Origin: Tyto alba
Taxonomy: Eukaryota; Chordata; Aves; Strigiformes; Tytonidae
Direction of reading: 5' to 3'
DNA length: 64,000 nt
Assembly: GCF_018691265.1 (NCBI RefSeq)
Contig: NW_024881283.1
Span: 7,745,731 to 7,809,730 of the forward strand
Under the pieces are notes generated by a model, which was not told where the DNA came from, did not search any database, and was given only the letters and a program-made list of their open reading frames with translations. The translations under genes were made by a program, and so were the position numbers. Shown here in pieces: positions 1-12,306 of this stretch. Each line of letters starts with the position of its first letter. The first letter of the stretch is position 1.

Positions 1-58
1 TATCAGCTTACTTTAATAGTTAAGGCCTTCTAAAGATAGACCGGGGTACAAATCTGAC

Positions 59-157
59 CTTGTAAGAAAAGGAGTCAGTGTGTGGCTGCACAGAAACCTC
101 TGCTGTGGCCAAGGGGAGTTGCTGAAGTTGCAGATTTGGACTGTTGCCTCCTTCCAT
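59..157 (-). CDS. NIPAL3: NIPAL3 first coding exon (N-terminus)
   Basis: This exon encodes the first 33 residues of NIPAL3, a NIPA-like multi-pass membrane protein of the magnesium-transporter-related family. It begins MEGG, contains LQLQQLPLATAE and ends DSFSYK. That matches the vertebrate NIPAL3 N-terminus, where a short LQQLP-containing cytoplasmic tail ends in SFSYK just before the first membrane segment. The start codon has A at -3 and G at +4. The exon ends in a clean AAG|GTCAG donor in phase 0. The remaining exons, which carry the membrane helices, lie left of the window, so only the N-terminal tail is visible here. The identification rests on sequence recognition plus the conserved position beside STPG1 and GRHL3. 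Confidence 0.88.
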
Positions 158-287
158 TTTGATTGATTGGAACGTTTGCTTTTGAGCTGCTTTGATGCTG
201 GAACTTCTCTTTAAAGAAGAGACTTGGACCCTGCTGGAACTGCCCTGTCTGTAAGTTGGTACCACTTCTTTCCATCCATTCTGGTTT
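158..287 (-). other. NIPAL3: NIPAL3 exon 2, 5' untranslated part
   Basis: This is the untranslated part of the exon that carries the NIPAL3 start codon. Reading the minus strand, a pyrimidine-rich stretch ends in ...TTGTCTAAG at about 288, a plausible acceptor. The frame upstream of the start codon is open but shows no conservation I recognise. The exact acceptor is inferred. Confidence 0.5.
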
Positions 288-1619
288 CTTAGACAAGCAA
301 CAATAAGTTCAGTGAAATGCAAAAAAAAAAAAAATCTCTGTAGCCCGTCTACTGGTTTTCTTCCCCCACCAGGCTACACTGAGATAGTGTAGGCACTGTA
401 GGCAGAAGTGTAGATGAGGCAGTATTCCCAGCCAGTCAGTGGGGCAGCAAGGTTGTATTCCTCCAAGGTGATACTAAGAAAAAAAAAAAAAAACAATAGG
501 ATTGGGTCAATGTTTTGTACTCCATGGTACAAAACCTGCAATGAAATTCTGGTGAAGGATAGGCCACAGGAAAACTCCCTGCAATCAAACTAACAGCTGC
601 ACATTTGAGCAGAGAAAGATTTTAAATGCCTTCTTTCAACGTCTCAAACAGAGAAACTCACACAGACTTTGCTTTACAAGTCCTTGCAAACTGGCTTGGC
701 CCCAGGAATGACATATTCAACTGGCATTTAACATCAGGCCTTGCCATTTGGAAAGCTCTTATCAAAAAGGCTCTGAAGACCTCCAAGCCATCTTTAATTT
801 CTCTACTGTCTGCATACCTCTGTTGCTTGTTCAGGACGCAGGATTACATTAGTCACACCATCCCCACGTGCTGGGGATGACAGAGCTGCTCTCCGTGCAG
901 AGGTCATTTCAGTATAATTGCTGTGAGCAGAGTTTGGAGGCTAAATTCCTTAGAGCCAGACTCATAGGTGTCTGGAAAGCACTGCACAGAGTGAGCCTGC
1001 CCGAGGTCCCTGTGTGCTTTGATGGCTCTTCACCAAAGACCTCAAGGAACATCAGCATCATCCCCCTCTTTGTATAGAGGGGGATGCTGGTGTATAGACA
1101 TTGCAGGGATGCGATCCTCACAAGTGATACGTCCTCCTCCGTCCACTCAAAAACTACCTGAAATGGTGCAGGCTCAGCATCCCTTAGACTTAGACCCTGG
1201 ACAACCAGCCTGTGGTCTCATCCTGAGGTAGCAAGACCCATCCCATGCTCAGGCTGCAAACTGCAAACTCCCTTGGCCAACCTTGGCATGCGAGGGATTA
1301 CTTTTAACTCCTGGGTTGTCCCAGTGCTTCCAGCACGGGGGGAACTGGGGTCACACGACAGCCTAGCTGCAAGGGCAAAAACACCCCGTTGTGAGGGGCT
1401 GGGGGGACAAATCCCCCTTCCATCGTAAGGAAACTCTACCCGGGCAGAGCAGGGCCTGGCTGAAGGCAGGGGGTGCCCCCCAGGACACCCTCCCCTGGCC
1501 AAGCCGCCCTGCGCAGCCGAGACCCGGGGCAATTCGTTCGCGACTAAAAACCTCCGGAAAAAAAAAACGCAATTCCGAGGGGACAGAGGCGGCCTCCCCC
1601 GCCAGCCCCGCGCACTCAC
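288..1619 (-). other. NIPAL3 intron 1
   Basis: This interval runs from the inferred exon 1 donor at 1,619/1,620 to the inferred acceptor at 287/288. It holds two A-runs (near 320 and 480) and a strong imperfect hairpin at 1,049-1,093. No coding exon is seen. GC content rises sharply from about 1,380 into the CpG island. Confidence 0.55.
1049..1093. repeat. Imperfect inverted repeat / hairpin
   Basis: The arms at 1,049-1,068 and 1,077-1,093 pair over about 17 base pairs with a 3-nt bulge and an 8-nt loop. The core is CATCCCCCTC against GAGGGGGATG. It lies inside NIPAL3 intron 1. The function is unknown. Confidence 0.7.
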
Positions 1620-2720
1620 CTGCTCCCTCAGGGAGCGACCCTCGCCCTCCGCCCCCGCCGCTCGGCCCCCGAGGCCGGGCCTTTGGCCCCGAGCTTCGGT
1701 TCCCGGCCGAGAGCCGCGTTCGGTTCCTGCCCGGCCCCTCCGATTTGCTGCCAGCCCTGTCAGCAGTCCGGGGCCGGGCCGGGGACTGGCTGCCAGGCGA
1801 GGGTCGGGCCTGGCCCAGCCTATGGGCCGAGCCCGCCTGAGGCGCAGCGCTCCGAGGAGGCGGGAGGAAGGATCCGCGTTCCGCGGCGGGGGGTGAGGCG
1901 GCGGCGGGGCTCTGCTGCGGGCCAGGCCGCGCAGGCCCCTCCCGGAGCCCCGGTCCTGAGGGGAGGAAGGGGCGCTCCCCAGCCCAGGGCTCTAGGGACA
2001 ACTGCGGCACCCCGCGGGCTCCATCCCTCCCTGGCCGCCCCGGCACAACCCGCCCTCCCCCGCCGCCGGCCCCGTGTGCGCGGCCGCTGCCCGACTCGGG
2101 GAGGGGGGTGGGAGGGCAACAACAGCTCCCGGGCTCTACCGCCGCAGCCGCCTTAAGGCGCATGCGCAACGCGGCCCCTCCGCGCCACCTTAACCAGGCG
2201 CCTGCGCAACCGCGCGCGGCGGCTCTGAGAGCTCGCCTGCGATTGGGCGCCTGCCGCCGGGCCCAAAGCAACAGGCGCAGCGATTGGAGGAGCGCGGGGT
2301 CGGCGGTTGGGTCGGTAACCAGGGGTACGCGTCCCCTCAGCCGCCGGTACCGCCGAGACGTCCCCGGCCTCACGGGCAGGGGCCGGCGTGAACCGGGACG
2401 TCATGGCCGCGCTCAGCCGCACACCGGACACCTTACCGGGGGCGGGGAGGCACCCCCGGCGCGCATCGTCCTGCCGGGTCCGCGCTATTCCCAGCATGCA
2501 CCGCGCTCCCTCACCGGGTTCGCAGACGCCGTTACCCCGGGCAGGGCTGTTTCCCCGGTGGCGGCTCGACGGGCTGGGCTTAGGCCTCACGGGGGGGCGG
2601 CGGCGGCGGGGCTCCCTCCCGCTTCCCCTCTCACCATCGCCCCGTAGGCGGGCGGCAGCCGCTGTAGTAAGCAAGGCCGCCGCCGGTGATGGAACGACGC
2701 AAACAACGGTTATGGCCGAC
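1380..2720. promoter_or_regulatory. CpG island, likely bidirectional promoter NIPAL3 (-) / STPG1 (+)
   Basis: This stretch of about 1.3 kb is very GC-rich with dense CpG, unlike the AT-richer flanks. It lies between the NIPAL3 first coding exon on the minus strand and the STPG1 exons on the plus strand. Mammalian orthologues share a head-to-head promoter in this arrangement. It includes ATTGG/CCAAT-type boxes near 2,241-2,245 and 2,282-2,286 and several GGGCGG-like GC boxes, with no obvious TATA box. Long open frames on both strands here follow from the GC-rich composition and lack stops by chance. Confidence 0.85.
1620..1900 (-). other. NIPAL3: Candidate NIPAL3 exon 1 (non-coding), start uncertain
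   Basis: On the minus strand a consensus donor, GGAGCAG|GTGAGTG, cuts at 1,620/1,619 inside the CpG island. It is in the right place to splice to the acceptor at about 287. The transcription start is not visible, and the right-hand edge given is only a placeholder within the island. Confidence 0.4.
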
Positions 2721-5700
2721 CTGTTGCATCTCTGTAGAAAACCAACCCAGTCCTTCCAGCCTCTGTCTGTCTGCTGCACGTTAATACTTGTGACTGATTT
2801 GTGTTAGAAAGAAAATGGTAGTGTTGTACCGGATGCCTGCCCGTCTGCAGACACTCAGGGAGCATGAGGTAACATCAAGCAGAAAACCACCGCTCAGTAC
2901 CAGGTAATGGCCAGGAATAGCGCCCGGAACAATCATTTCACAGAAGAAGAATGAAACCCGTAACCATGCAGAAGTTTTTCATTCAAAGCACAGCAAGGAT
3001 TCGTTCATGAAACAAAGGGAGAGGAAGTGGCATCTGAAATGATCTATATCCCCAGCCCGTTAGAGGTGTTTCAGGTCCAACACTGCTCTCCTTGGGGTCA
3101 AATCAGCACAAGGGAATAAGAAACACTATCAAATTACAACCCTGTTGTCGTGTGTTGTGCAAGACAGTGGAAAGTCTGCTGTTTGCTTCCTTGCAGCACT
3201 GACCAACTCCTTGTCCTGTACACCACCCCTATAAGAACCCTGCCCTTAGCAATTACTCAGACCTCTTCCCTGCACTAAGCTTCCCTCTAATTGCAGAGCT
3301 CATTTTAAGACCTCTGCTATCCTTGGTCAGAAGCACACTCACATGCCTGACTCAGTAAATGAGGACAATCTGCAAAAGCAATTTAACAGCACTGAGTCAC
3401 CCTTAAAGTCCATTCTTCAACAGTAGTACTTCCAAGTGCTTTTTTTCCCTTTGCTTCTAAAATAGGGAAATTAAGAAATTACTTCTGATTTCTTGACATG
3501 AATACTGCATTAATGTTAGATTCAGATTTAACTTGCACATCCTATTTAAATGAAAGCTGGCATTGTAGTTATATGTTTCCTGTATCTCCATATTCAGAAT
3601 TTTTATATCATTGGCTGTTCCTTTTAGGTTTCAAGATTTCCTTCAGTCCTTATAAACACCAGCTCAAACTCAGAAGAAAAGGGGTTTAATTCTCAATCAA
3701 AGATTTCAGTATAACTGAGTAACAAAAATGTTTGAAGTTTATGTCTTTGTTTTGAATTTTTTTGCAACTCGTAATGATCCTGTTTTGTAACAAGAACAGC
3801 AACTAGGCTTAGATCAAGGTTGTTAAATTCACTTTGTAATCACAACTGATAACAAGATGAGAAATGGTAATATTATTGGTTTAAACCTTGAAATTGCTCT
3901 ACATACAGCACCCTTGTCTGTTACCATCTCCCCACCTCTCACCCACCCAGCTTTGGCCCTGGTCCCATTTCCAATCTTCTTGAGCTCTCCAGGACCCATA
4001 CACATACACTGCATTTCTTCTGAAATTCAGGAGCAAATTCAAAGAAATCAGAAGAGTTAATGCATGTGTAGTGACAGCACAAGATGACCCCTCCTATCTT
4101 TGCTATTCACCCCAAACCTTCCCCGATTTGGAGGAATTACACTGGTACATCTGTTATCTGGCCAGCAGAGGGAAGCAGAAAGATATTTTTAAACCATACT
4201 GTTTTCCCAGCCTGCACTCTGCCGGGTTTCTTTTTAAGCTCAGCCACGCTCACAGGTGCCAGGGGCCTCCGGGGCTTTTTGGATACAGCTTTCAAGCTAC
4301 TTCCTCAGCTGGTGGAAAGAGGATGCCCATGGCCCCTGCTGACAGTCTCCTGTTGTCTGGTGACTACGTGGTAACTCCAGAACTCTGAAAATTAAGCATA
4401 TTAAGAATTTCTGAAACTTTGTGTACCGGGTATGTAAAGTAGGTAAATTAAGGAAGTCTTTGGCATCTTCCCTCTTTCTTCTTCTGCCTTTGGCATCTTC
4501 TCTTTCTTCTCCTTCCTTTGATCTCTTCCTCCTTGCTTGTCTCTCCCATCTCAGTGATATCAGGAGTGTATTATCTCAGGATTGAATAACAGCAATCAAG
4601 GACGTAAAGGACAAAAGATGAGGGAAAATGATCAAGGTAGAGAAGTTGCTTAAATACCTTCTGTAGGCGCCATCAGTCTGTCTGGTCAGCTTCCAGGAGT
4701 TCCAGATGACCTGATGCTAAGTTCTGACTAAAAGAGAAAAGGCAGAGTCTTGAGGTAGCTTCACAAAGCACTCCCTTCCCTTTGAGAATTTCCTGCTTGA
4801 AGGGCAGAGTGGGCAGGAAGCCAGACCACAAGCTACACAAGGGCTTGGCTGGTTCTTTCTTAAGCTTTATCCCGGGAGAAAAGTTAGTGCATTGTGTAGG
4901 GGAGGGGAAACATTAGATCCATTAACACTACATCATCTGAGGGGTGCTGATTTAGTTTCCTCCACCAAAAGCACTTGACTGTGTCCTCTTCAGCACAAGC
5001 CATTTTGGAGCACATTCCTTTAGCAGGGTAGTCAGGGATAAGTGCCAGTACATGAAGTTTACCCACTTGTAATTTAGGCAATGTAAAGAGCTTATTTGCT
5101 TCTTACTACCTGACCTAGAATACCTAACAGGTGAGTTGACCCACTTTTGTAACTCTGCCAGTTTACGATTGTCTTCACACATCCCTACAGGTACTGGAAC
5201 ACTGGGGTTTGCAAGGTATTTCTGATGGACTTAGCTTGCAGCTCAGCACCCCCTTATATTACCAGAATACAATTCAAAGGGCACAGAGGTGTGCAGTCAC
5301 TTTAGCAGGACGTAAATTTCCAAGGGTGTGTAGACGTCTAATCTCCAAATTACTTTCAACAACTGAGGTGATGATGGGCATGCCAAACCCACAGCTGGAT
5401 GCACTGGATGGGAGAAGGGCTCTGTAGCTGTTTCCCCGACACGTGCTATCCTGGAAGGCACTAATCAAGAACGTGCTGCTGGAGTAGGAACTCCCCTTTA
5501 TGGGGCAGGGCTGAGCATGGGACTCCATCCAACCTCAGCAGGCTGGTCAGCAGGAGCAGCCAAGCCTGGGCAACAGCAGGGAATGGAGCTTGCAGATGCA
5601 GTTTTTTATCAGCGGCTTTGGAAAACTGCTGCAATTTTAATAGCCAGTTCTAGCAAATTGGACCAATCTTGCTTTCCTCAGCACAACCCTCTTGCCCATG

Positions 5701-8173
5701 GAGTGCAGGGTGGAGAACTTCAAGCACGTGGCAGGAGATACAAGACCAAGACCAAGGCAGTGCAGTGTCTGTTCTGCTTCTGGTTCTGGGGTTTGATAAA
5801 AAATAGCTAGCTCAGGATCCCTGCCTGCCCCATGTGGACAAGCCCTCAGACCACATCTTCAGAAATCTCCTCTAAGTTTGGCATCCTAGGAGTATCACAC
5901 TGGGGCTAAACTGAAACACAGCATAAGTCAGAGCAGCTCTGCTGAAATTCCAAGAGTTGCATCACCTACCTCAGGTTTTGGTGTGTCCTGAAGCATTTTG
6001 TACAAAGAAAAATATGTGAAAAAGATTGTGATCATCTGCTTTATAACTCGGGTGGCATTTTTATGAGGAAGGCCAAATCCACAAGGATTATGTGTGCAGA
6101 TAACAAGAGCTGGAGACCTGGGGTCCAATTCCTTGAAGTGCTCTTCCAGTTTTAATGGAAGTGGCACATATTTGGGTTTTATTATTTTTAGCACTATAGT
6201 AGCACTATTACACTTGTCCATGCATGTAGTGAGAAACAGCTCAGCTGCAGTGGAAAAACAGACTGGTGAAGTGATTTGCCCATGATCTCACTATAAATCA
6301 ACAGCATCTTCCTCAGCAGACAGTGCTGCCTGCCCATTCCCACCTATTCTTTCCTTTGGTCTGCTCTTTTGCAAGACCAAGCAGAGCAAGAGCCTCCATT
6401 CTCCTCCCTGCCATTTCTGGTTGTTTCCTAAGGGGGAGCGAGTCATTCCAAGGTTGCTGCTGCTGTATGACCATTAGCACAGGTCCTGTCTGGATGATGT
6501 TTTTTTTAATCAACCATATACTCATTCTATACAGGCTTCCATTTCCCCACTTTTAACCTTGCATCTTTCCTGCTCCTTCTTGATCCTGCAAAAACTTCTA
6601 CACAATCAAATCTCTTCCTTCAGCCTATTGTATTTACATGAGTGGAATAATGCCCAAACTACTTTCTTTTCTCCTCTTGACATTGCCTATTCTTCAATCC
6701 CGTACATCCTATTCTCTTTCCCTCACTGTTATGCATGCATTATTTTTGGGGAGGCATCTGATCACTGTCAGAATCCAACTCTGAAGTCATCAGAATGGGA
6801 ACTAAGTCACTTCCAAGCACTTCCAGAATATTTTCTGTCAGTAACTGGCAGACAAGACAATTAATGAAGTTCACATAATTGTAGAATGCTCTTAAAGATC
6901 AGGAACTTCAGCTTTTTCCATTCTACATACTGGAATCATTTCACATTTATGTTAGTACAAAGCTAGTTCTTTCATCTGTATAGTCCCAGACCTTCCAAGT
7001 CCCACTTCTTTTTTCTGGCATTGATAGAGGTAGGACATGCTACCAAGGGCATTCAGCACTTCATGGGACCACATCTGAAAAGCTGGAGGTATCATGTGTG
7101 ACACAGGCAGGTTTTGATTTATTTGTCTCTATAAATAGAATCCTGCCCAGTCGTCTTTTTGAAAAGCCCAGAAAGAGAACAGAGTCAGGAAAGGTGTGGT
7201 GACTGCAAATAATGCATTCTGCCCACATGCTGAATTAATTAGGCCCAACTCAGACGTTACAGGTGAGATTTTAGATTTGCTGTGGCTCCCAGTCTATACA
7301 AATTGCCATGTAGACAGTAAAGAAATTTGATCTTCCTCTTAATCAGAAATATTCAGGTTTCCATGCAACAGGAGACTTGCATTAAAAGATTATAATTTTG
7401 AAACAATGAAGACATCTACCTCAATGCACAATTACAATTAAAGCATAAAATTCAGGATTGCAAGTGATGATTTGGAAAATTATACAGGAAATATAATAAT
7501 ACCATCATTTATGCTGCTGGTAGACCTTCAGCTGGAACATTAAGTTTAGTTCTGGCCACCTCAACTCTAAAAAATGGGCAGAAATAGACTCAACTTAAGA
7601 TATATATCATTAGAGACCCAGTAAAGACTGAAAACATTGAAAAAGTTTAATTTAGAGAGAAGGCAAATAAAATGGCTTGAAATGTTCGTGAGATAATTAA
7701 GAAAAAATAAATAGTGAGCTTCTCCCATGTCATATAAAACCCCAGTAAATTTAAACTTGAAAGAAGGAATTGTACAAACAATGTTCATTCACAATTTGTA
7801 AACTGGGATGGTAATTCGCCATGAAGGCTGTTTGGGGCAGAAAATATACAAATAAAAATAATAATTAATAGTAGTTAATTTGTGGAATTCACAGCCATAA
7901 GGTCCAGTAAGACCAATTGTAAGCAAGGTCAAAAGTTGTTTAGATACACATGGACTGTATGCTCTGTTTCAGCATCACCATTCTCAGAGTTATTCATAAA
8001 GGAGTTGGTATGTTTTGGTCTGTGCTGAGAAAGGTGAAGGGCAGGGTTGTGCTGGGGAAAGGAGCTGTCCCATTAGCATCGGTGTGAGCCTGTGCCTGTG
8101 TCTTGTTGCGTTTGCCCTGGGAAGGAGGTAACTAATACAGCTCGGTCAACACGTGTGATATTTCCCTTGCTAG
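2721..8173 (+). other. STPG1 5' region: introns, N-terminal exons not located
   Basis: This 5.4-kb interval runs from the CpG island to the first recognisable STPG1 exon. I see no PG-rich repeat or other conserved coding segment in it. A pyrimidine-rich stretch at about 4,455-4,550 contains two copies of CTTTGGCATCTTC. Around 6,255-6,305 is a fragment resembling a reversed MIR SINE (GAAGTGATTTGCCCATGATC). Short open frames here are unsupported. Confidence 0.5.
2803..2868 (+). other. Weak candidate early exon of STPG1
   Basis: An acceptor-like TTTGTGTTAG is followed by ATGGTAGTG and an 18-codon open stretch that ends at GAG|GTAACA. The position just after the CpG island suits an early exon. 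I cannot match the peptide (starting MVVLYRMPARL) to STPG1, so this is only a splice-signal candidate. Confidence 0.15.
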
Positions 8174-8275
8174 AATGAAACCCCAGGCCCAGGATTCTGC
8201 AGTGTCACTCATCAGTCTGCAGAGATCAACAGCACCTCATTGTCAAAGAAAGGAACTGAATACTTCCCTTCACTG
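8174..8275 (+). CDS. STPG1: STPG1 exon with PGPG repeat (34 codons)
   Basis: An acceptor (CCCTTGCTAG) and donor (CACTG|GTAAGG) bracket 102 nt that read NETPGPGF, then VTHQSAEINSTSLSKKG, then FPSL. The PGPGF start is the core of the sperm-tail PG-rich repeat, and STSLSKKG followed by FPS is characteristic of STPG1. Entry and exit are phase 0. The reading frame is certain because the neighbouring frame contains a TGA. Confidence 0.85.
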
Positions 8276-9037
8276 GTAAGGGGAGGCATTTTATTTCAGA
8301 CTGATTTCCAAAGCTGCTAAAGTCACCCAGTGCCTTTGTATTGACTTCAGTGGACTGTGGATTTGGTTTTTAACTGACTCTGCTATGGCTGCAATACCTA
8401 TTTAGGGTTGTATGGGGGATGTTTCTAAAATCCAGCCAAGAAAGAAAATGATTTGTCATTGTCAGACAGTTATAATTAAAGAGAAGTCCAACGGCTATTC
8501 TAAGGTGCTTTTTCATATGCTCTTACCTTTTAAACTTCTACTGGGGCTGAAATTTCCTTTGCTCAGTCTCACCCAGAAATGGTCCTTTTTAATTTCACAT
8601 GAACCTTTTCAGCAAAATTGGCAGAACTGTGGTTAAGTTACCAAAGTGTAAAGAAAATCCATACACACACACACGCATTTTGTGGACTTATTTAGAATAC
8701 TGTACTAAGGTATCTGAAATTCATAGCTAAAGTAAGTAATTTCAGGATCTGTTCTTTCTAACAAAAGACATAAAGGTTGTCTTTAAGGGTTTTTTTTGCA
8801 AGCTGATGAGCATCTCCCCCCAAAAAAAGAAGAAATCAATGAAACCTACTACCTGAAAAAGTCACCCTTGCCCCCATTTCATCTGATAGAACTTGCAGCC
8901 ATCAGTTCTGTACAGCAGTTTCTGCTGTTTTTAAAATGCAAAGGGTGATTTGTCTTTAAAAATTACATTTGGTAAGTTCCAGGCCTCAATGACTTCCCAG
9001 CTCAGCTATGGAGTTTCCTTGCTCCCTCTGTTTCCAG

Positions 9038-9252
9038 GTTCCATGCACTGCATGCAAGAAAATCTCCATTATCCAGCTGTGAATGCCTACAAGATCTTGT
9101 CATGTTTTCAGCCCAAACAAGACTTCAAGAAGAGAAACTGTAGCATTTTTCCACAACCCATCCCTAGGAAGATGGAGAAAATCCCCACTCCAGCACCCAA
9201 TCAATACTATGTAACTAGATTTGCAAAGGAGAACAAGGGCATCACAGCTGAT
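9038..9252 (+). CDS. STPG1: STPG1 exon with PAPNQYY repeat
   Basis: After CTCTGTTTCCAG the exon reads SMHCMQENLHYPAVNAYK, then IPTPAPNQYY, and ends KENKGITAD before a weak GTATAA donor. YPA.NAY and TPAPN.Y are the expected STPG1 repeat segments. The conserved frame needs one base carried in from the previous exon, which supplies none. An upstream acceptor at 9,000/9,001 (CTTCCCAG|CTCAGC) would restore the frame by adding about 12 unconserved residues. Exit phase 0 fits the next exon. Confidence 0.75.
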
Positions 9253-12200
9253 GTATAACATTTGTGAAGTGATGCCTACCTAGTTTGGGTACAGCTCTCA
9301 GGGTAGCTGCAGCAGCCCAGAGCCTTGTGCCATTTACTTATCTTGTGCCCGATGATTTTGAGGTCTGTGCCACTGTGGGCAGTTTGACACCAGCATCTAA
9401 ATGAATGCGTCTGGAGCTAGGTCAGGTATTTCCACATGATCTGCTGTCTTACCTCTGCCTGTGCTGCAGATGTACCCCAAGCTGTCATGAACCTTGAGCG
9501 CACATTGGGCAGTAATTCTTCAATACCAAGGGAGGAAGAACACATCCCTGACCCTGGGACAGCAGCAACCCCTGTCCTTGCCACATCACTGGCCTTGATA
9601 CTGAAAGACCCCGTGGCATCCCATGAGTTTTCATCCCAGAAATCTAACCTGCGTTGGTTGGTTATAGGGAATTTCCGCCAAGAAGCTCAAGGCAGGTGAA
9701 TCTTTAACAGGTACTGGGTTTTGAGGTTCAACCTCAGAGCTGGGAATCGGGCCTGCATAGGTACAACTGATGTAACTGCCCGTGCCCTTCCACTTGCTGT
9801 GGAGCTGTGCCAGTTTGTATCAGCTGAGGACCTAGCCTTCAGGTTCAGTTCCTGAACCTCCCGCTGATTCACCCTTGTGTAAGTCACTTAACTGTTCTGC
9901 GCCTGATGCTCCCCACCCATGCCATGGTGACCAGGCTTCACTGGGGCGTTGTAAGCTTTAGTCCACAGGAATTTAGAATGTTTTGAGATACAGAAGATAT
10001 TAATGCAAAGTGTTATTAACAATTATCAGATAGTTTATAATAATACACGCACTGCTAATGGACTTTTCTGTCCCTTCAATGGTGTCTTGCTATAGCTGTG
10101 ATTACTTTTGGATTGTTTTGTTATTCTTTAGAGAGTTCTTGTCTTTTTTCTGAACAGCATGTCTGCATCGCAGCCATTTTCAAGTGAGCTGTCCCCTTTT
10201 AAACTGCACTTTAGTGCGAGATACATCCGCTGTGTGGAGGCAGAGCACATTGACTATAATATTTGATGACTTTGCATAGCTGTTTAAGACGGAATAAAGA
10301 CGACACAATTTAATAAGCTTAATAAGCTGCCACTCATCAGCTGAGACATCTTAACTGGCTTCATGTATGTTCTTGAAGCAATTCATGCTTTTATAGTAAT
10401 TTGATACAGTTTAAACATCAGCAAAGATGTTTTAAACAAACATGTCTTACCTCACAATTTGGGTGTGCAGAGAGCACACGTACAGAGTTACTGAGGCTCA
10501 GCTGACATGGGGTAATCATGTTCACTCACACAACCTATACACTAAGACTGTGAACTTTCTTACAATGACTCACTCCAACTGAGTATCTGCCCCAGCATGT
10601 TCTAAGTTGATTAAACTTGTTTGCAGGCCGTAATTATTTTCTATATCATACTATAATGGATTCGCATCATATTATTTTTAACATTGTAAGAATTTGCTTC
10701 TGGGAACAGCCTTCTTGAATTAATCACTGACTCATGATTTACTGTAGGAGATAATATCTAACCTACAAGAAGCAGAACAGGAAACTATCTATTTAAAAGA
10801 TGGCAGTGTTTGATAATTTATGACTATAGACAAAGAGACATCTGAGAAGAAAAAGGTGTACAGATCCTGCAGTCTTTATGTGGTCACTGCTCTCACTCAG
10901 GCAAAAAAGAACTTCTGTCTAGGACCTGGAGGATTGCTTTTGAGGTAGTGACAGCTGAAAGTTGGCAAATATTGGAGAAAAAATGAGTGAGATACAAGAA
11001 AATAGTGTCCCAAGCTGTCCTCAAAGCCATCTTCAGCTCTGGGACCAAACCTATATTAAAATAAAGCCAGTTAAACATCATGACTATTGTAGGCATTTCA
11101 CCAGCTTACTATAGGAAACACAAGAAAAAAACAGGGAAAAAGCATCAGTCTTTTTTGTGTTTGAATCTTTCATGCAGGTGTCTTCTTGCTGCCTCTCCAC
11201 TCTTGTGCTTGAACTGGACTCTTCCACTTACGTCACTGAATTAGCTTTGACCATTAGAGATTTTCTCTAACTATAGCCTGAGTAGAAAAAAAATCAGTTA
11301 TTTCACCAGCCAACAATAAAAAGCTTTAAATCCCAGAGCATGTTCCAGGAGTTAAGGCTTCATTCTGAGAATCTGAAGAATCTTTCCTTTGTCCCATTTC
11401 ACCAGTGATCTATTCTGTGATTTTGGGTAACTCGCATAACCTCTGGCACCATAGTTTTTTTGACTCTGTAAGGGGAGCAATTCTCACTTTGAGTTTGAGG
11501 CTTAGGAGCTGTGGATGAAATGTGTTTCTTTGTCTATTTTGTAGAAAAGCCGCAGCGTGCACCAGGGCAGTGACTGCAGCAGGTAGCTGAGTGCTCCAGA
11601 AGAGCAGCGTGACCTGCTCCCCCCGGGGATTTTGGCACCTTTGTCCATGTTAATTAGCTTGGGGACCACTCACAGCGTAACAGCAGTGCTGCACACTGAG
11701 CTTGGTGCAAGCTGCAGGAGGGCACAACCACTCCAGCAGTTACCTGCAGGCTTGAACAAACCAAAATACAGATTCTTCATGTCGTCCTTAGCTCAAAGGC
11801 ATCGGCCCACCCTGCGGTCCCAGCAGTGACAGGCACAGAGACGTCTCCTTTTCTCTGTAGCGCTTCCCAGGGGCTGACATGTAGATGCCCCTTTGGTGTC
11901 CTGGCAGCACCACCTCAAATTCTGTGTTCAGCTGGTGACTTGAACAAAACTGGGCACTTTAGAGCTGATGTCAGAGGAGTCTGGAGAGAGCAGTTAAACA
12001 CAGAAACCGACATTTTCTGCAAGAGTTTCAGGTCCTCAGCATCTGTGTAAATGCAACCTTTACATGCTGGGCAGTCGCAAAGAGACCTACCAATAGTTGG
12101 TAAGCACTCCCAGCTTTTGGCCCTAATACCGCCTACAGGTGTATCATTAGAATCACTCACGATGGAGACAACTGGATTTTAAATGTGGGTTTTCCTTTGT

Positions 12201-12306
12201 TGGTAATTACCCACAGGTAAAGTCAATTCAAAAGCATTCACAAGCCCTTTTTCTGAAACAGACCTCTATGGATTTCTGCAAGCAAAGCAACAACATTTCT
12301 GGCCAG
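9253..12306 (+). other. STPG1 intron
   Basis: No coding segment was recognised. It contains MIR-like SINE fragments: near 9,870-9,930 (GTGTAAGTCACTTAAC) and at about 11,411-11,490. The rest is ordinary intronic sequence. Confidence 0.6.
11411..11490 (+). repeat. MIR-like SINE fragment
   Basis: The segment TTCTGTGATTTTGGGTAACT, followed by ATAACCTCTG and GACTCTGTAAGGGG, follows the MIR core order: a 'gtgaccttgggcaagtcac' block, then 'aacctct', then a 'tctgtaaaatgggg' block. It is diverged and short. Confidence 0.6.

Noticed and set aside
1363..2373. 336-codon open frame on the minus strand in the CpG island
   Set aside because: Composition is almost only A, G, P, R and S, as expected for GC-rich DNA with few stop codons. 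Overlapping frames are open on both strands.
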